A stretch of DNA of 64,000 bases from Cafeteria roenbergensis (taxonomy: Eukaryota > Sar > Bigyra > Bicosoecida > Cafeteriaceae): the NCBI GenBank assembly GCA_008330645.1, contig VLTN01000019.1, positions 186,001-250,000 on the forward strand, read 5' to 3'. The notes under the pieces were generated by a model. That model did not search any database, was not told the origin of the DNA, and saw only the letters and a program-made list of their open reading frames with translations. Position numbers and translations under genes: made by a program. This document shows, in pieces, positions 44,167 through 55,983 of the stretch; positions within the stretch are counted from its first letter, which is position 1, and every line of letters begins with the position of its first letter.

Positions 44167-45968
44167 ATGGCAGCGGCAGCTGCGGGCGCGGCCGGGTGGA
44201 GGCGGAAGCGCCACCGCGACGGGGACGACTTCATCGGCGGAGCAGAGGGCGCTCCGGGAGGCGACACCCGCCCCAAGCCCTCCGGCAAGAAGGCCAAGCG
44301 CGCGGGCAGCCCGGAGCCGACGGAAGACCCGCAAGGGCACTTTGGAGGCAAGCCTGGCGACCTTGTGGACAAGAGATGTGAGCCGGAAACGCCGCGGTTG
44401 GAATTGCGCTGCCTTCCCGTTCGTTTTGACGCGGCACATCGCTCCGCAGCCCAGCAGGCGCCGTCCGAGCTCGGCGGCCCGCGGGGCGCGGCCGGTGCGC
44501 GCTTGCGTGCCGCCCGCGCACGTCGGCGGGGGTGGGCGTGGCCGCCGCGAGCGCCACCCGCGCCCTGGGCGCTGGCCAGAGGCAACCGGTGTGCTCGGCA
44601 GAGCGTGCTTGGGCACTTGCCCTCTGTCGCGTTCCGCGCCGCCCCGCCGAGCGCGGGGGCGGCTGGGGCCGCGCGCGGAGCCCGCCTCGCCCCCCGCCGG
44701 GCGCCCATTGTACCGCCCCCGCCGGCCGCGGGGCCAGTTCTCCGCGGGGTCGCCGCTGCGCTGCCTCCCAAAGCGCCGTTGGCGCTGCCACCGACGCTGG
44801 CCCACCACTTGCTTCCCGCTCCCCACCCCTGCCCGCCTCTCCCGCCGCAGACGAGATTGTCTCCGAAGCCGGGAAGGGCACGTTTGGCCGGGTCCTGCTG
44901 TGCAAGGACCAGAAGCACAGCGGTCGGCTGGTCGCGCTCAAGGCCGTGCGCAGTATTCCGAAATACGTGGAGGCTGCGAAACTGGAAGCTTCGATCATGC
45001 GCGACGTGAACCGCCGGGACGTTGACGGGCAAAGCCTTTGCGTCAAGTACTTCCGCTCCTTCGAGTGGCACAAGCACTTCTTCATCGTCACGGAGCCGCT
45101 GGGCAACAGCCTGTACGACTACATCAAGGCGAACGACTACAGGCCGCTGCCGCTCTTTTGCGTTCAGGCCTTCGCGGACCAGCTCCTCACCTCCGTCGCG
45201 TTCCTGCACGACATGCGCCTGGTGCACACGGACCTCAAGCCGGAGAACGTGTTGCTGCGCTCTCGCAAGCCGCTGACTCGCACGCACAAGCTCACTTGCA
45301 CCCGCGAGCCGACGCCGGTGCTGGCCCCGGCCTCCACCAGCATCCGCCTCATCGACTTTGGCGGCGCTACGTTCGACTCGGGACGGAAGAGCGCCCTAAT
45401 CAACACCAGGCAGTACCGCGCACCGGAGGTCATCCTCGGCCAGGGCTGGTCCATGGCGTCCGACCTCTGGTCCGTCGGCTGCATCCTCATGGAGCTCTAC
45501 ACCGGTCGCCTCCTCTTCTCCACCCACGACTCGCACGAGCACCTGGCCCTCATGGAGTGCTGCCTCGGGGCGTTTCCCGAGCGCATGCGGCACGCGGGAC
45601 AGGCCGCCAAGTTCTTCCACCGCTCCACTGGAGGCCTCCGCTACTGGGACAGCCCCGACAAGGAGTCCCTGGCGCACGTGACGCGGATGCGCAAGCTTGA
45701 GTTCACCGTTCACCCGCGCGACAATGTCTTCCTCGCGTTCGTCAGGACGCTTCTCACATTCGACCCAGCTGAGCGGGCGACGGCGGCGGAGGCGCTGAAC
45801 CACCCATTCTTCGTGTCGGTTCGCGGGGTAGTGGCACCGCCTGTCGCGGCCCCGGCCGGGGGCGGAGCGAGCACTCCCTCGGTCTCGTCCGACGCGACGC
45901 TAAGGCCAGCTGCGGCCGCCAAGCCAGCCGCGACAGCCAAGCCAGCTGAACCAGCGGCCAAGCCGTAG
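44167..45968 (+). CDS. LAMMER-family (CLK-like) dual-specificity protein kinase
   Basis: Exons 44167-44377 and 44851-45968 with a 473-nt intron; 442 residues. The intron falls inside the codon for the Tyr of YEIVSEAGKGTFGRV, so exon 1 ends with the basic, disordered N-terminus and exon 2 starts at the glycine loop. Kinase motifs in order: GKGTFG loop, VALK lysine, HTDLKPENVLL catalytic loop with the HTD typical of LAMMER kinases, DFGGAT metal-binding motif, INTRQYRAPEVILG activation and P+1 segment, and the signature helix EHLALMECCLG where most relatives have EHLAMMERILG. Family members phosphorylate SR splicing factors and act in the nucleus; this role is inferred by family. The C-terminal tail is Ala/Pro/Lys-rich with PA(A/T)AKPA repeats. 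Confidence 0.93.
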
Positions 45969-46324
45969 CATGCATGGTTCGTCGTGGCCGTGGCCGTGGC
46001 AAGGCCTGCTGTGCCCCGTTCGCCGCCCCTTCCCTGCAGCTCTGCGTTTTGGGGAGCTGTCTCCCTGCTGTGTAATTCGTCCTCCCCATCTGTGCGTCCG
46101 GGTGATGCTGTGTTGCGTTTCTGCGTTCATCCTTCGTGGCCTCCCTCCTCCCATGCGCGGGTGCGTGCGTTGTGCTTGTGTAACTTCGAGCCACCGTGTT
46201 CGGTATTTTCAAACGCCGTCTCGTCGCGCAAACCCGATTGCGCTCTGCCGTTCGGACGAGCGGCGCCTGCGCTGCTGGGGCCCCTGCCCCACGAGCCAGG
46301 TCGCCTGCTTCTCGCGACTTTCGC
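45969..46324. other. Convergent 3' spacer
   Basis: Between the kinase and WD-protein stop codons; less GC-rich than the genes around it. No feature recognised. Confidence 0.5.
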
Positions 46325-49300
46325 TCACAGAGGGTCCAGGAACCACAGCGTCACGGTGCGGTCGCCAAAGCCAGCGGCGACCACCTGCGTCCTGCCCTCA
46401 CCCGCGCCCACGACGCCCCCAGCCACGGCCAGGGCCGACCTCCGCCATAGCATGCTTGGCACCAGGCTGGCGGCGTCCCCCGCGGAATCTGCCGCCACGG
46501 GGTCCTTGCCTTCCCCGTCGCTGCCCCCCTCTGGCAGCGCCTCCCGCGCCCCGCCCTCGCTCTCGTAGTCGTCGTCGTCGTCGTCTTCGTCGTCGCTCTG
46601 CTCCTCGTCCTGCTCCTCCTCGCTGCTCTCCAAGGCGGGCCGCCGACGGCGGCCCCGGCGACCACTCTTTGCTGCCCGCCCGCTCCGCCGCCGCGACGCT
46701 GGGGCGGGGGGCTTCGACTTGGTCTGCTTTTCGGGCACTCCTCGCTGGACGAGGCTGGCCACGTTCGGCGACGGCCCCGCCAGGACAAGCCTTGACAGGT
46801 CATGCAGCCTCCAGCACACGCCGCGCTTCGCCTTGCCGCCGCCTGCCTTGCCCTCTGAGCCGGCAGCGCGGGTCGAGGCGCCGAGCAGCAGGCCCTGCCC
46901 CGCACTGCCCAGAGGGTCGGGCGCTCCCGTGCCCGGGGTGGTGGTGGCCTTGAGCTCGGGGCCGGGCAGCTCCGGTACGGCCAGTACGGTTCCGTCGGTC
47001 AGAGCGACCACGATAGCGGTGCCGCCCTGCGCGTCGTGGCGCCTGCCCACCGTAGGGAAAACTCGCAAGTCGGACACGGCGGCCAGCCCGTCCGCCACCG
47101 CGCCTGGCTGCATCAGCCTTTGCGACTGTCCGACGCTTCCCAGGAAGAGCTGGCCAGACGTGCTCCCGAGCGCAAAGGTGCAGCCGGAGCCGAACAACGC
47201 AGCGCGAGTGCAGGTGGGTCCGTTGGGGCGCAGGCGGGTGACCGCCCTGCCTGCCTCGAGGACGCTGTACATGGCCGCCCCGAGCTCTGCCGACGAGGCC
47301 AGGACATAGTTGGCGTCCGCTGGGGAGGCGCTCACGGACACCAGGGCGGAGCGGGCGCTGCTGATGCCTGAGAGGAAGGCAGGCCGCATCACGCTGAGGG
47401 GCAGGAGGCGGCGCGTGCAGGGGGCGCTGGCGGGCAGCGCTGACGCTCCAGAGAAGCCCCCAGCAGCGGCGGGGGCGCTAGAAGCGGGGATTGGGCCACT
47501 GGCCGCTGCGTCGTGCGGACTGCACTCTTGCTCCCAGTGCGCGGCGCCGTCCATGCCGTCACACCGGAACACCAGCACCGAACCTGCGACCGGGCGAATG
47601 TCGGGCTCAGCGGGCAGACAAAGGCGCAGCGTTGCGTGCGTACTGACGCGAGCCGGGACGGGGCAAGGCAGTCGGGCGCGTCTTGCTGGAGCCCGCGGCA
47701 AGGCGAGGTGGCGGACGGCAACGTCCCCCGCAACCGCCGACCCCACCCAACGCGGCGGCAGGCGCGAACGAGCTCACCGTCTGCTGTGCCCGCCAGGATC
47801 AGCCCCGGGTCCAGCGGGGACCAGTCGCAGCTGGTGATCGCTGCGCCGCTTCCAGCCCAAGCAACGAACGCCGGCGCCAGCACCGCGGCCGGCGCGCCCA
47901 AGTCCACGCGCGACCCCTCCGCCTCGCCATCTGCGGGCGGTTCGACAGTTGGGGAGGGTGGATTCACGCTCGCCCCGGGCGCTGCCGCCGGCCCCCTGAC
48001 GTGAGCGTCTGACAGGCACCACACTCTCAGCGCGCCGTCGCCGCACGCTCCAGCCAGCAGCGCCGCAGGCGAGGGCGCCCCTGCCGGCCCATGCGCTGCT
48101 GGGTCGCGCATTTCAGCGCCTGGCCCCGAGACCGCCCCAAGGGCAAGGGTGCCTTTTGCCGGCGAGGGGGAGGAGGACGAGGACGAGGACGACGACGAGG
48201 ACGAGGCCGTTCCTGGCGCTGCCCGCCTGCCCTGTGCTGCCGCTACGAATGGGTTGAAGCGCAGAACGGAGGGGGCGTCGGACCGCGGCAGGAGGAGGAC
48301 AGCTGTGCAGCGGGCGGCAATGGAGAGGCTTCTGTCGGCAGGCGACGAGGACGACGACGACCGCGACTTGCGTGTCGAAGGCGCTGTGGCTGCGACCTGC
48401 CTGCGCTCCACCCGCCACAGCTGCACAGCAGACGGTGCCAAGGACGCGTCGCCGGTAGGCCGCGCCGCGCGCGAGGGATCGGCCACGGCAACCGCCACAA
48501 GCGCCGCCGCCCCGCTGTCCGCGTCCGCGCCAGCGCACTGCTGCACGTCCAGAGAGAGCGGCACCCCCCCGACCCCCAGCGTCAGCGTGTTGCTCGGCCC
48601 ATCCCCCGCCGCGTCCTTCCGTGCTCCCGAAGGCGCCGTGGCGATCTCGTGAGGCAGGACGCCCTCGCTGACGCCCCCAAGCACGTGCCCCCGCCGCAGG
48701 TCCGGCAGCGCTCGCAGCACGGGGGGCGAGGGCTTCGCAGTCCCTGCTGGCAACGGGTCAATCGCCGACAGGTTGCTCGCGTATTGCGCAGAGCCCGGAG
48801 CGCAGAGCCACGGCACAGCCGCTTCCGGAGCGGCTGCGGCGGCTGCGGGCGCCGCCGCGGCAACTGCGCCGCGTGCCGAGTCCCCCAGAATCGCACCAGA
48901 ATCGGAGGCCGGCTCTGACGACGATGGCGGCGACGACGACGACAGCGGCGGTGCTTGCGGCGACGGTGCGATGCAGGCCTCTGGGACCTGCTCTTCCCGA
49001 GCAGCGCTGGCCAGAGCTGCGAAGGGCGCGAAGCCGAGAGACACGCCGTCGCTCCACACCGCCGGGCAGGGCCCCAGCTTGAGCTTCGCAGCCGGAGGCA
49101 CCATATTGACGCCGGACGCGAACGCCGCGGCAAGAAACACGCTGTGGGCGCTCCTCTCACGCAGCAACCGCGCTGCAGTGGCGCCGGACACGCGTCCACT
49201 GACCCTGCGGGCTGCCCTCACGCTGAAGAGCCCTCCCAAGTCCAGCTCCCTGGGAGGGGCGACAGGCCCGCGGCTGGCCCTCCTGCCTCGGCGCGCCCCT

Positions 49301-50840
49301 GCGCTGACGCCTGTCCCGCTCGGGGAGCTGTCCATCGGCCGAAGCCCCCCGTCGTCATCGTCCCAGTCCTCCCCCTCCGCGGCCGCCGCCGCCTCCTCCT
49401 CCTCCTCCTCCGCCCTTGCTCGAGCCGCCTCCGCCTCCACGTCACTGGGACCCTCGTCGCCGTCCCCCTCGCTGGAGTCGTCATCGCCGCCCCGGCCCCA
49501 AGCGCCGTCAGAGCTGTCTTCCTGCTCCCCACTCTCGCTGGACGAGCCCCCCAAGCCTGCCGCCGCCATGGCCGCTGCCGCCGCCGCCGCCGCCGCCCGC
49601 CCCGCCCTGCTCGCAGTGCGCTCCCGTCCGCGCGAACGGCGGCCCCCCGCCCGGCCCGGACTGCCGTCGCCATCGTCACCCCCTGCAGAGCTGCCTTGGC
49701 AGCCGGGGACAGCGCCGAAGTCGCCTGATGCATCGCTGTCGTCGCCATCGTCGCCGCGCGCTCGCTGCAGCCGCGACCGCCTGGTGTCCTCGGCCCTGTC
49801 ACACGCCCGCCGAACCACGCGGTACCGCAGCAGGACCTCCCCCGGGGGCAGCTTGGAGGCGCTCCGCGGCCTGGGGCTGGAGCGGGGCGGGGCCGCCCTC
49901 CGGCGCAACCTGGGCGTGGTCGCGGCAGGACCGCCAGCTGCGTCGCCCTCCGCGCCGCCAGCTGCGTCGCCGTCGTCGCCAGCTGCGTCGCCGGCCGCGG
50001 CACCGGCGGGCGCGCCCTCCTCGTCGACAGGCGTCTCCTCAATTTCCCACGCTGACCGTGGCAGGGACTGCCGCCCCAGGAGCGGGTTCGCCCGTTTCAT
50101 CAGCACGCGGTAGAGCAGCCTGCAGCCCGGGCGGCCGGACGCCTCCGTGACGCCAAGGTGTGCCGAAATGCCGGGCCAGCCGCTTGTGGCGTGAAAGCCG
50201 CACACAGGACACACTGCCCACGCTGTTTCGTCCGAGTCGGGGGGGGGTTCAGGTCGCACGTTGTGGACCTGCTCAAGGGTTTGCGCGGCCTCCTCGATGG
50301 TCCCGGTTTCCAGCCCGAACAGGTCGGGGTCGGCCTCCATGACCACTCGGCAGAGCTCCTGCGACAGGCGACGAGACACGAGCCGGCGGCCCCCCGATGG
50401 GCACATGCGCGCGCCGGCGACACTGGCAGGGGCGCGAGCGGCGCCAAGGCCGGGCGCTGAGGCCGAGCAAGACCGACACTCACGATCGCATTCGCCATTC
50501 GCTTCTCGTACAGCCTCTTGGCCTTGTGGCGGGCGAGCGATGCGATGCGGTTCCTCGCAACCGAGGACTCGGACTTGGGCGACTTCCAGGGCGAACGGGC
50601 GCTGCCTCGGCCCCGTGCGGCGCCAGCCTTCGTCCGAGCCGGGGTGCGTCGCGCCGGGGGCGTGCGCCGCGAAGCTGAGCGAGTGCGGCCCCGAACCGAG
50701 GCCGCTGGATTGGGGCTTGACGCAGATGCCTCCTCGTCGTCCGTGGCATCCTGCGGCGTCGCCGCCGCGGGAGAGGCGGGGGCGGGGGCTGGTGGTTGCC
50801 CCGCCGATTTTTTGGCTCCGCGAATGACAAACTTGTCCAT
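46325..50840 (-). CDS. Nuclear-type WD-repeat protein with C2H2-like finger and long acidic disordered regions
   Basis: Exons 50840-50484, 50358-47778 and 47583-46325 with introns of 125 and 194 nt; 1,398 residues. Exon 1 (MDKFVIRGAKKS) is basic and Ser/Pro-rich. Near residues 167-187 a CPVC...H motif resembles a small zinc-binding element. About residues 190-480 are disordered, Asp/Glu/Ser-rich, with RGRR-type basic patches. The C-terminal half contains WD-like strands: SAVQLWRVERR, GDGALRVWCLSD, and CDWSPLDPGLILAGTADG, which splices across the second intron to SVLVFRCDG, and finally RTVTLWFLDPL. A second acidic block (about residues 1270-1320) interrupts the propeller. The layout resembles chromatin or TFIIIC beta-propeller subunits, but I cannot name an orthologue. 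The second intron is the only one in the window far from a 5' end. Confidence 0.75.
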
Positions 50841-51099
50841 GACGCCGAACCGAGGGCAGCCCCGGCGCAGATCGTGGGCCTAGCTCGCCCCGTAGCAGCG
50901 CCTGCGCCCTGTCGTGCCCGGCCGGCCCCAGCGGTGGAGCCCACGCAACGCCGGCAAGTCGTCGGGCGAAATCTGGCAGAGCCATGATTGTCAGTTGGCG
51001 AGGCCTCGCACACCACCGCCGCGGCGACGCGAGGCCGCGGGTGCCAAGCCATCGCGCCCCGCGTGGCTGCGGTATCGAGCAACTGCGGCTTTGCCCACC
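50841..51099. promoter_or_regulatory. Bidirectional promoter interval, WD protein/coiled-coil protein
   Basis: 259 bases between divergent start codons. ACGCCGAA lies at 50842-50849, directly upstream of the WD-protein ATG in opposite orientation. The frame of the coiled-coil gene runs into this interval only from a GTG at 50914. Confidence 0.5.
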
Positions 51100-54000
51100 A
51101 TGCAGGGAATCGGCGACCGGCTGAAGCGCAGCTTGCGGGGCGAACAGCAGGCACCACGCCCTGTCGCTGTCGCCTCGCCCCGGCCCCCGGCCCGGAAGCG
51201 CACCCCGTCGCCGCTGGCCCGTGCAGGGGATGATCATGCCCGGGCCACGTTCGAGTCCCCAGCTGCCTCGCTGGCCTTCGAGCGCGCCCGCGAAGAGCGG
51301 CTCGAGGCCTCGCTGCAAGAGGCCTCCGGCTCGCTGCTCAAGTCACGCTTCGCGGAGGAGGCCGCGCTCTCCGACCTGCTCGTGCAAGCTGAGCGGACAT
51401 CTGGGTCTGCGGCTGAGCGCATTCGCGACATCGTGCGGCGCCGCCGGTCCGAGCTTCAGACTCAGGCAAGGCTGACCTCACTGGACCGGCATTTCTCCGC
51501 CGGCGGCGGCGGCGGCAGCAGCAGCAGGAGAGCCAACGTCGCCAGCCCCGTCGGCAGCATGGCCTCCACCCGATCGCCGTCGCCCGCTGCCGTCGCACGG
51601 CCGCGCCGCCTCCGGTCGGCGTCTCTTGGTCGATCGCACGGCTTGCCTGGCAGGAGCAGCGACGACCACGACCTGCCGCGACCCTCGTGGGACGCCGTGG
51701 CCTCTGCCGTTGCCACAGGCCGCGCCGAAGCGGCGTTTGCTCGCTCGCAGCCTCCGCCCCACTCTGGAGCGGCGGCCACGCCGGACAGCGCGCGCAGCAG
51801 AAGCGCCGTGCAACGCCGCCGCCACAGCCGCCGCCACCGCGGCTCCGATCACACCGGCGACGCCCACGGCACCAACGGCCGCCCCCCCTCTGCAGGATCA
51901 CGTGGCTCTGCCGGCGGCTCGGCCCGCAGAGCGCGGTCCGCCGGCCGGCACGCCAGGCCCCCTCGGGGTCCCGACGTCTCCGCTCGGCTGAGCCACGGAC
52001 CGTCATCGACAGGCAGGAGCGGCCAGCAAGGTCGGCACCGCAACGGGCTCCGTCGCTCTTCTCAGAGCGGCGTGGCCCGTCGCCCGTCGGACCGAAGCCG
52101 CCGCCAACGCCGACGCCACCGCACAAGCCGCAGCCGCGGCAGCCGCAGCAGCACACGCCACAGTGCTGCCTCCAGCTACTCGGGAAGCGACTCGGGAAGC
52201 GACTCGGAAAGCGACGACTCCGGCAGTTTCTCCAGCAGCGGCTCGCGCGAGGGTGCGGGCCTTGCCGCCGAAACTCCGCTTCAGCCTCAACGCCTCTCTT
52301 CGGCACGCGCCCCCCCGCCGTCGGCATCCGCTAGAGCTCTGCTGGCAGAGCTGGAAGCCGAAGACAGGAGCGAGCGGCTCCGCGACACCTTGCGCCCGAC
52401 CGATGGGCACTCGCCGTGGCAGGACCCGGCAGGCGGGCAGCCGGGTGGCCCGGTCTCGCACCCGTCGGCGGACAGTTCTGGGTCGCCTGCGGGCTCGGGG
52501 GCGCATGCCCTGGCTCAGCAGGCGGCCGGCCGCGCCGCGTCCGCCGCCGGCTCTGCCGCGACCGGAACAGCAGCGAACGGCGCAGCTGCGGCTGGGCGGG
52601 GGCAGGAGCGCAGCTGGGGCCGCGCAGAGCCGACGACCGGCGGCCCCTATTCAGAGGCGCTCTCAGCGGGCACACAGGGGTCGTCGTTGCTGCTGGGCGC
52701 AGCGGCGGCGGCGGCGCGCAGCCAGCAGCCGCGGCCGGCGGCAGCGGCTGGCACCGGGGCAGCGGTGGCGCCGCCGTCGGGGGGCAGAGGGGGTTGGGAC
52801 GGTGGCGGGGCGGGGGAGGCCCCTGCCGCAGCGGTGGCTAGGCTGAAGCGTGAGGCGGCAGAGGCCGTGTCGGAGGCCGTTCGGGCCAAGACGGCGATGG
52901 TGGAGGCCCGTCGCGCGGAAAAAGCGGCTCTGCTGCGGGCAGAGCGCTCCGAGCGGGCGCTGGCGGACGCGCGATCGACCAAGGAGGCCGCGCTGGCCGA
53001 GGCGGAAAGCTCCCGGCGGCTGGCCGGCAGGGCGTCAGCTGACGCCGCGGAGCAGCGCGCGAGGGCGGAGGAGGCGGAGGGGAGGGCGGCGAGGGCGGAG
53101 GCGGAGGCCCGAACCACGAGCGCGGAGGCGGAGGGCGCGAGGGCCTCGGGGCAGCGGGCGGCGGGGCAGGCCGCCGCGGCGGCAGCGGCGTCGTCGGAGC
53201 TCTTCCAGGTGCTGGACCTGGCGCTGGACGGGGAGGGCGACGCTGGCGAATCCGGCGGAGCGGGAGGCGGGGCTCTGCCCGGGCGGGTGGCGAGCGTGGT
53301 CGCCCGGATGCGATCAGCGGAGGCGCTGGCGGCGGCGCTGCGGGAGGAGGCTGAGGCGGCAGCGGAGGCGGCCGCGGAGGACTCTCGGCTCCGGGCAGAG
53401 GCGGAGGAGGAGGCGGCGGCGCTGCGAGTGCAGCTGGAGGCCGCCCTGGACGCAGCGGCGGCGGCGGAGCGCCGGGCCTCCGAGCTGGCGGCGCGGGTGC
53501 GGCTGGCGGAGGCGGAGTCGTCGGGAATGTGGGGTGCCAGGGCGGAGGCCGATGCGCTGCGCCGGCGCGTCGCAGAGGCGGAGGAGGCCGCCGCGGCGTC
53601 GGAGAAGCGGCTCTCCGCCGAGCGCCGCCTGCGGTGCGTGGCCGAGGAGTTGCTCGACACGGCCGCGGCGCGGCGCGCCATCGCCGGGTCGTCGCCCGCC
53701 GAGTCGCGCCCAGCGTCGGACGCGGGCTCCGTGTCGGGGCTGCCCTCCCACCCGGCGGCTGCGGCCAGGAGGTCAGGAGCCTCGCCGCCGCCGGCTGGGC
53801 TTGACGCGCGCAGTCCGTCTGTGCAGAGCTCCTCGTACGGCTCTGCGGCTCTGCCGCCGCAGCGCGGAGGGGCGCACCCGGCCGCGCTGGGGGCGGCCCC
53901 CGTGTCGGCGCGGGCCGCCACGGCGCCCTGGCGAGGAGGCGGGGACGGCGGAGCTGGCGCGGGAGCGGCTGGCCTGGCCGCGTCCCGGCCTCGCCACGCC

Positions 54001-54627
54001 TCCAGCTCGGCGGCCCTGCTGTCCCGGCGGCCTCCGTTCGCGCCCGGGCAGCACGGCCCGGCCGGGGGCGGGCCGAAGTCCTCAGACACGTACCGCGCGC
54101 TCGACCAGCTCCGCGCGGCGCGGCTGCAGCGGGCAGGCAGCATGCGACCGCTCCTCCGCACTCGGGAGCCGGACGACGGGGAGGGCGTCGCGGGCGCTGG
54201 CGGCGCTGGGCGCTGGCAGTCGCTGTCGGCGCCGCGGACTGGAGGCTTGGCGTCATCCGGCGACAGGGCGGACGGGGCCGGTCGCGGTGGTCGGAACTTC
54301 TTTAGGCCGACGAGCGCTGGGGCCGCCGGGTCACGCGCCAGAGGTGCGTCGTCCGTGCCGTCCGGGGCTGGCTCAAGCCTGCCCTCCCGCCTCGACCGGC
54401 GCGCGCACTCGCCGGAGCCGTCACCTGCCTCCACTGCAAGCAGGGCCGACGCTGCCCCGCTGGCGGAGGCGGGCGACGCCGCCGCGCCTCCGCACTCGGG
54501 CGGGGCCGCGGACGCGCGCAGTGCCTCGCTGCCAGCCCCCCCGCCCCCGGGCACGGCTGGCGCGCCTCGAGCGCGTGCAGGAGACCCCGACCGGCGCAAA
54601 CAGCGGGACGGCGGCGTGGGGGGGGAG

Positions 54628-54662
<35 letters not shown>

Positions 54663-55293
54663 GGCGGGGAGGGCGGGGCGGGCAGAAGGGGTACGAGACC
54701 GCTGGGCCGGCGAGGAGACGACGGGGTGGGGGGGCGACGGGGGCGCGGGGGCGGCAGGGGCCCGTGCAAGCGGCCACGGCGACGCCCACGGCCGCGGCGA
54801 GCGGGGAGGTGCTCCCCGCGACCGCTACGGCCGTGGTGCTGGTGGCCCTGGTGAGGCAGGCGATGAGCATGCGCCCTCGAACGAGGAAGACGAGGAGGTC
54901 GCCGGCGGCGGCGGCGGCGGCGGCGGCGGGGAGCAGGAGGCCGACGAAGATGAGGTGGACGCCGACGAGGAGCTCGAGGAGGAGGAGGAGGAGGAGGAGG
55001 AGGAGGTTTGCAGCTACCACAGCCACGCGTCGCTGCGCCAGACCGACCTGGCCGCAGGCGGGCGGGCGGGGACATGGTCCGGCGCTGGCGCGCCAGGGAC
55101 GCCGGTGATGCGCTCGCAACACGGCGGCGATTCGCCGTCGACGGGCATCGATCGCGGCGCAGCGGCTGCCGACGAGCTGGGAGGCGGCGGCGGGCCCCTT
55201 GAAGGGCGCCAATACTTCAGGCCCGGCTCGATGGCGAGCGTGTCCACAGTGCAGGGCGCGCCTGTCGCGCACCTCGGCGCCGCGCTCGAGTGA
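51100..55293 (+). CDS. Ala-rich coiled-coil protein with Ser/Arg-rich and acidic low-complexity regions
   Basis: A single exon of 1,397 residues starting at the ATG in ACCATGC at 51100. Family not recognised. Residues about 40-130 form a helical segment (FERAREERLEASLQEAS, SELQTQARLTSLDRHF). About 130-460 are Arg/Ser/His-rich and disordered. Residues about 580-870 are a long Ala/Glu/Arg heptad coiled coil with many RAEAE- and EAEAA-type repeats. The rest is Gly/Pro/Ser-rich, with an Ala homopolymer (codons at 54631-54663) and a Glu run (54976-55005) close to the C-terminus. The composition suggests a structural or scaffold protein, perhaps of a microtubule-organising structure, but no motif proves it. 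The frame is open over 4.2 kb with consistent GC-rich third positions, which supports a real gene. Confidence 0.7.
54627..54664 (+). repeat. GCC trinucleotide run
   Basis: An in-frame GCC microsatellite encoding an Ala tract in the coiled-coil protein; likely variable in length. Confidence 0.85.
54967..55007 (+). repeat. GAG trinucleotide run
   Basis: An in-frame GAG microsatellite encoding a Glu tract near the C-terminus of the coiled-coil protein. Confidence 0.85.
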
Positions 55294-55437
55294 GCGAGAG
55301 CAGCTTTGAAGCTCCCGCGCGGCTGGTAAGGCCCGGGACCCGGGGGAGACCACCGGGGATGTGGCAAGCCCGCAGCTCCCGTCGTGGCGCGCGATGGGAG
55401 TCGAGGAGCCTTGGGAAGCAGCGCTGCGGGGGCGCAA

Positions 55438-55983
55438 ATGCGTGTTGAAATTGGGGCAGCGCCGAGCGCGATTGATTGCGCTCGTCAAATATTGCAATTG
55501 TGGTTGCGCACCGACGGCCAGTCCGCACTCGCGTTGCTTGCTCGCCGCAAGCGGCTGGAAGATGCTGCCAGTTGTGAGTCCGCCCGGGCGCAGGCGCGCG
55601 CCGTCCGCACAATGCTGATGCGCCGGCGCTCTCAGCCTGGGCACTGGCGATGATGGCGCAGCGGCCGGGCCACGGGTTCCGCGCTCAAAATTCGAAGGCT
55701 CTCCAGCCGCTCAGTGCGCCTGGCGAGCCCCCTGTCCTGCTTGTTCCGCGTGCCAACCGCGTGTGAGCCGCAGCGCACCTTCAGCGCGCGGGGAATGGCG
55801 GCCGAGCACGTTGTTGGCGTGAGGCCCGTCGGGGCTGCCGGCGGGCGGACTCCGTCGCCAACCGTGGTCATCAGCACGCGCGAGGACGACGACCCGCTGG
55901 GCGTGGCGACTTCTCCGTGCACGCCGTCATTTGGCTCGCCCGTGTCGTCTGGCTTCAGCGCGTCGCCGCCCAGCAGCAAGTGA
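55438..55983 (+). CDS. Possible small two-exon gene of unknown function
   Basis: A tentative model: exon 55438-55573, a 141-nt intron with a GTGAGT donor and CTCAG acceptor, and exon 55715-55983, giving 134 residues. Phases agree (1 and 2). Exon 1 encodes a compact helix-like stretch (RVEIGAAPSAIDCARQIL). Exon 2 ends in a Ser/Pro-rich tail with REDDDPLG. The second exon has the GC-rich third positions of genes here; exon 1 is more AT-rich than its neighbours, which weakens the call. It begins 144 nt after the previous stop on the same strand. It could equally be 3' UTR sequence. No family recognised. Confidence 0.3.

Noticed and set aside
48773-50113. 446-residue plus frame antisense to the WD-protein gene
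   Set aside because: Ala/Pro/Ser shadow of the acidic and Ala-rich minus-strand coding sequence; no independent start context or motif.
23040-51099. Non-ATG starts (GTG 23040, TTG 38065, GTG 50914)
   Set aside because: A eukaryotic nuclear genome should start at ATG; in-frame ATGs in good context follow at 23064, 38227 and 51100.
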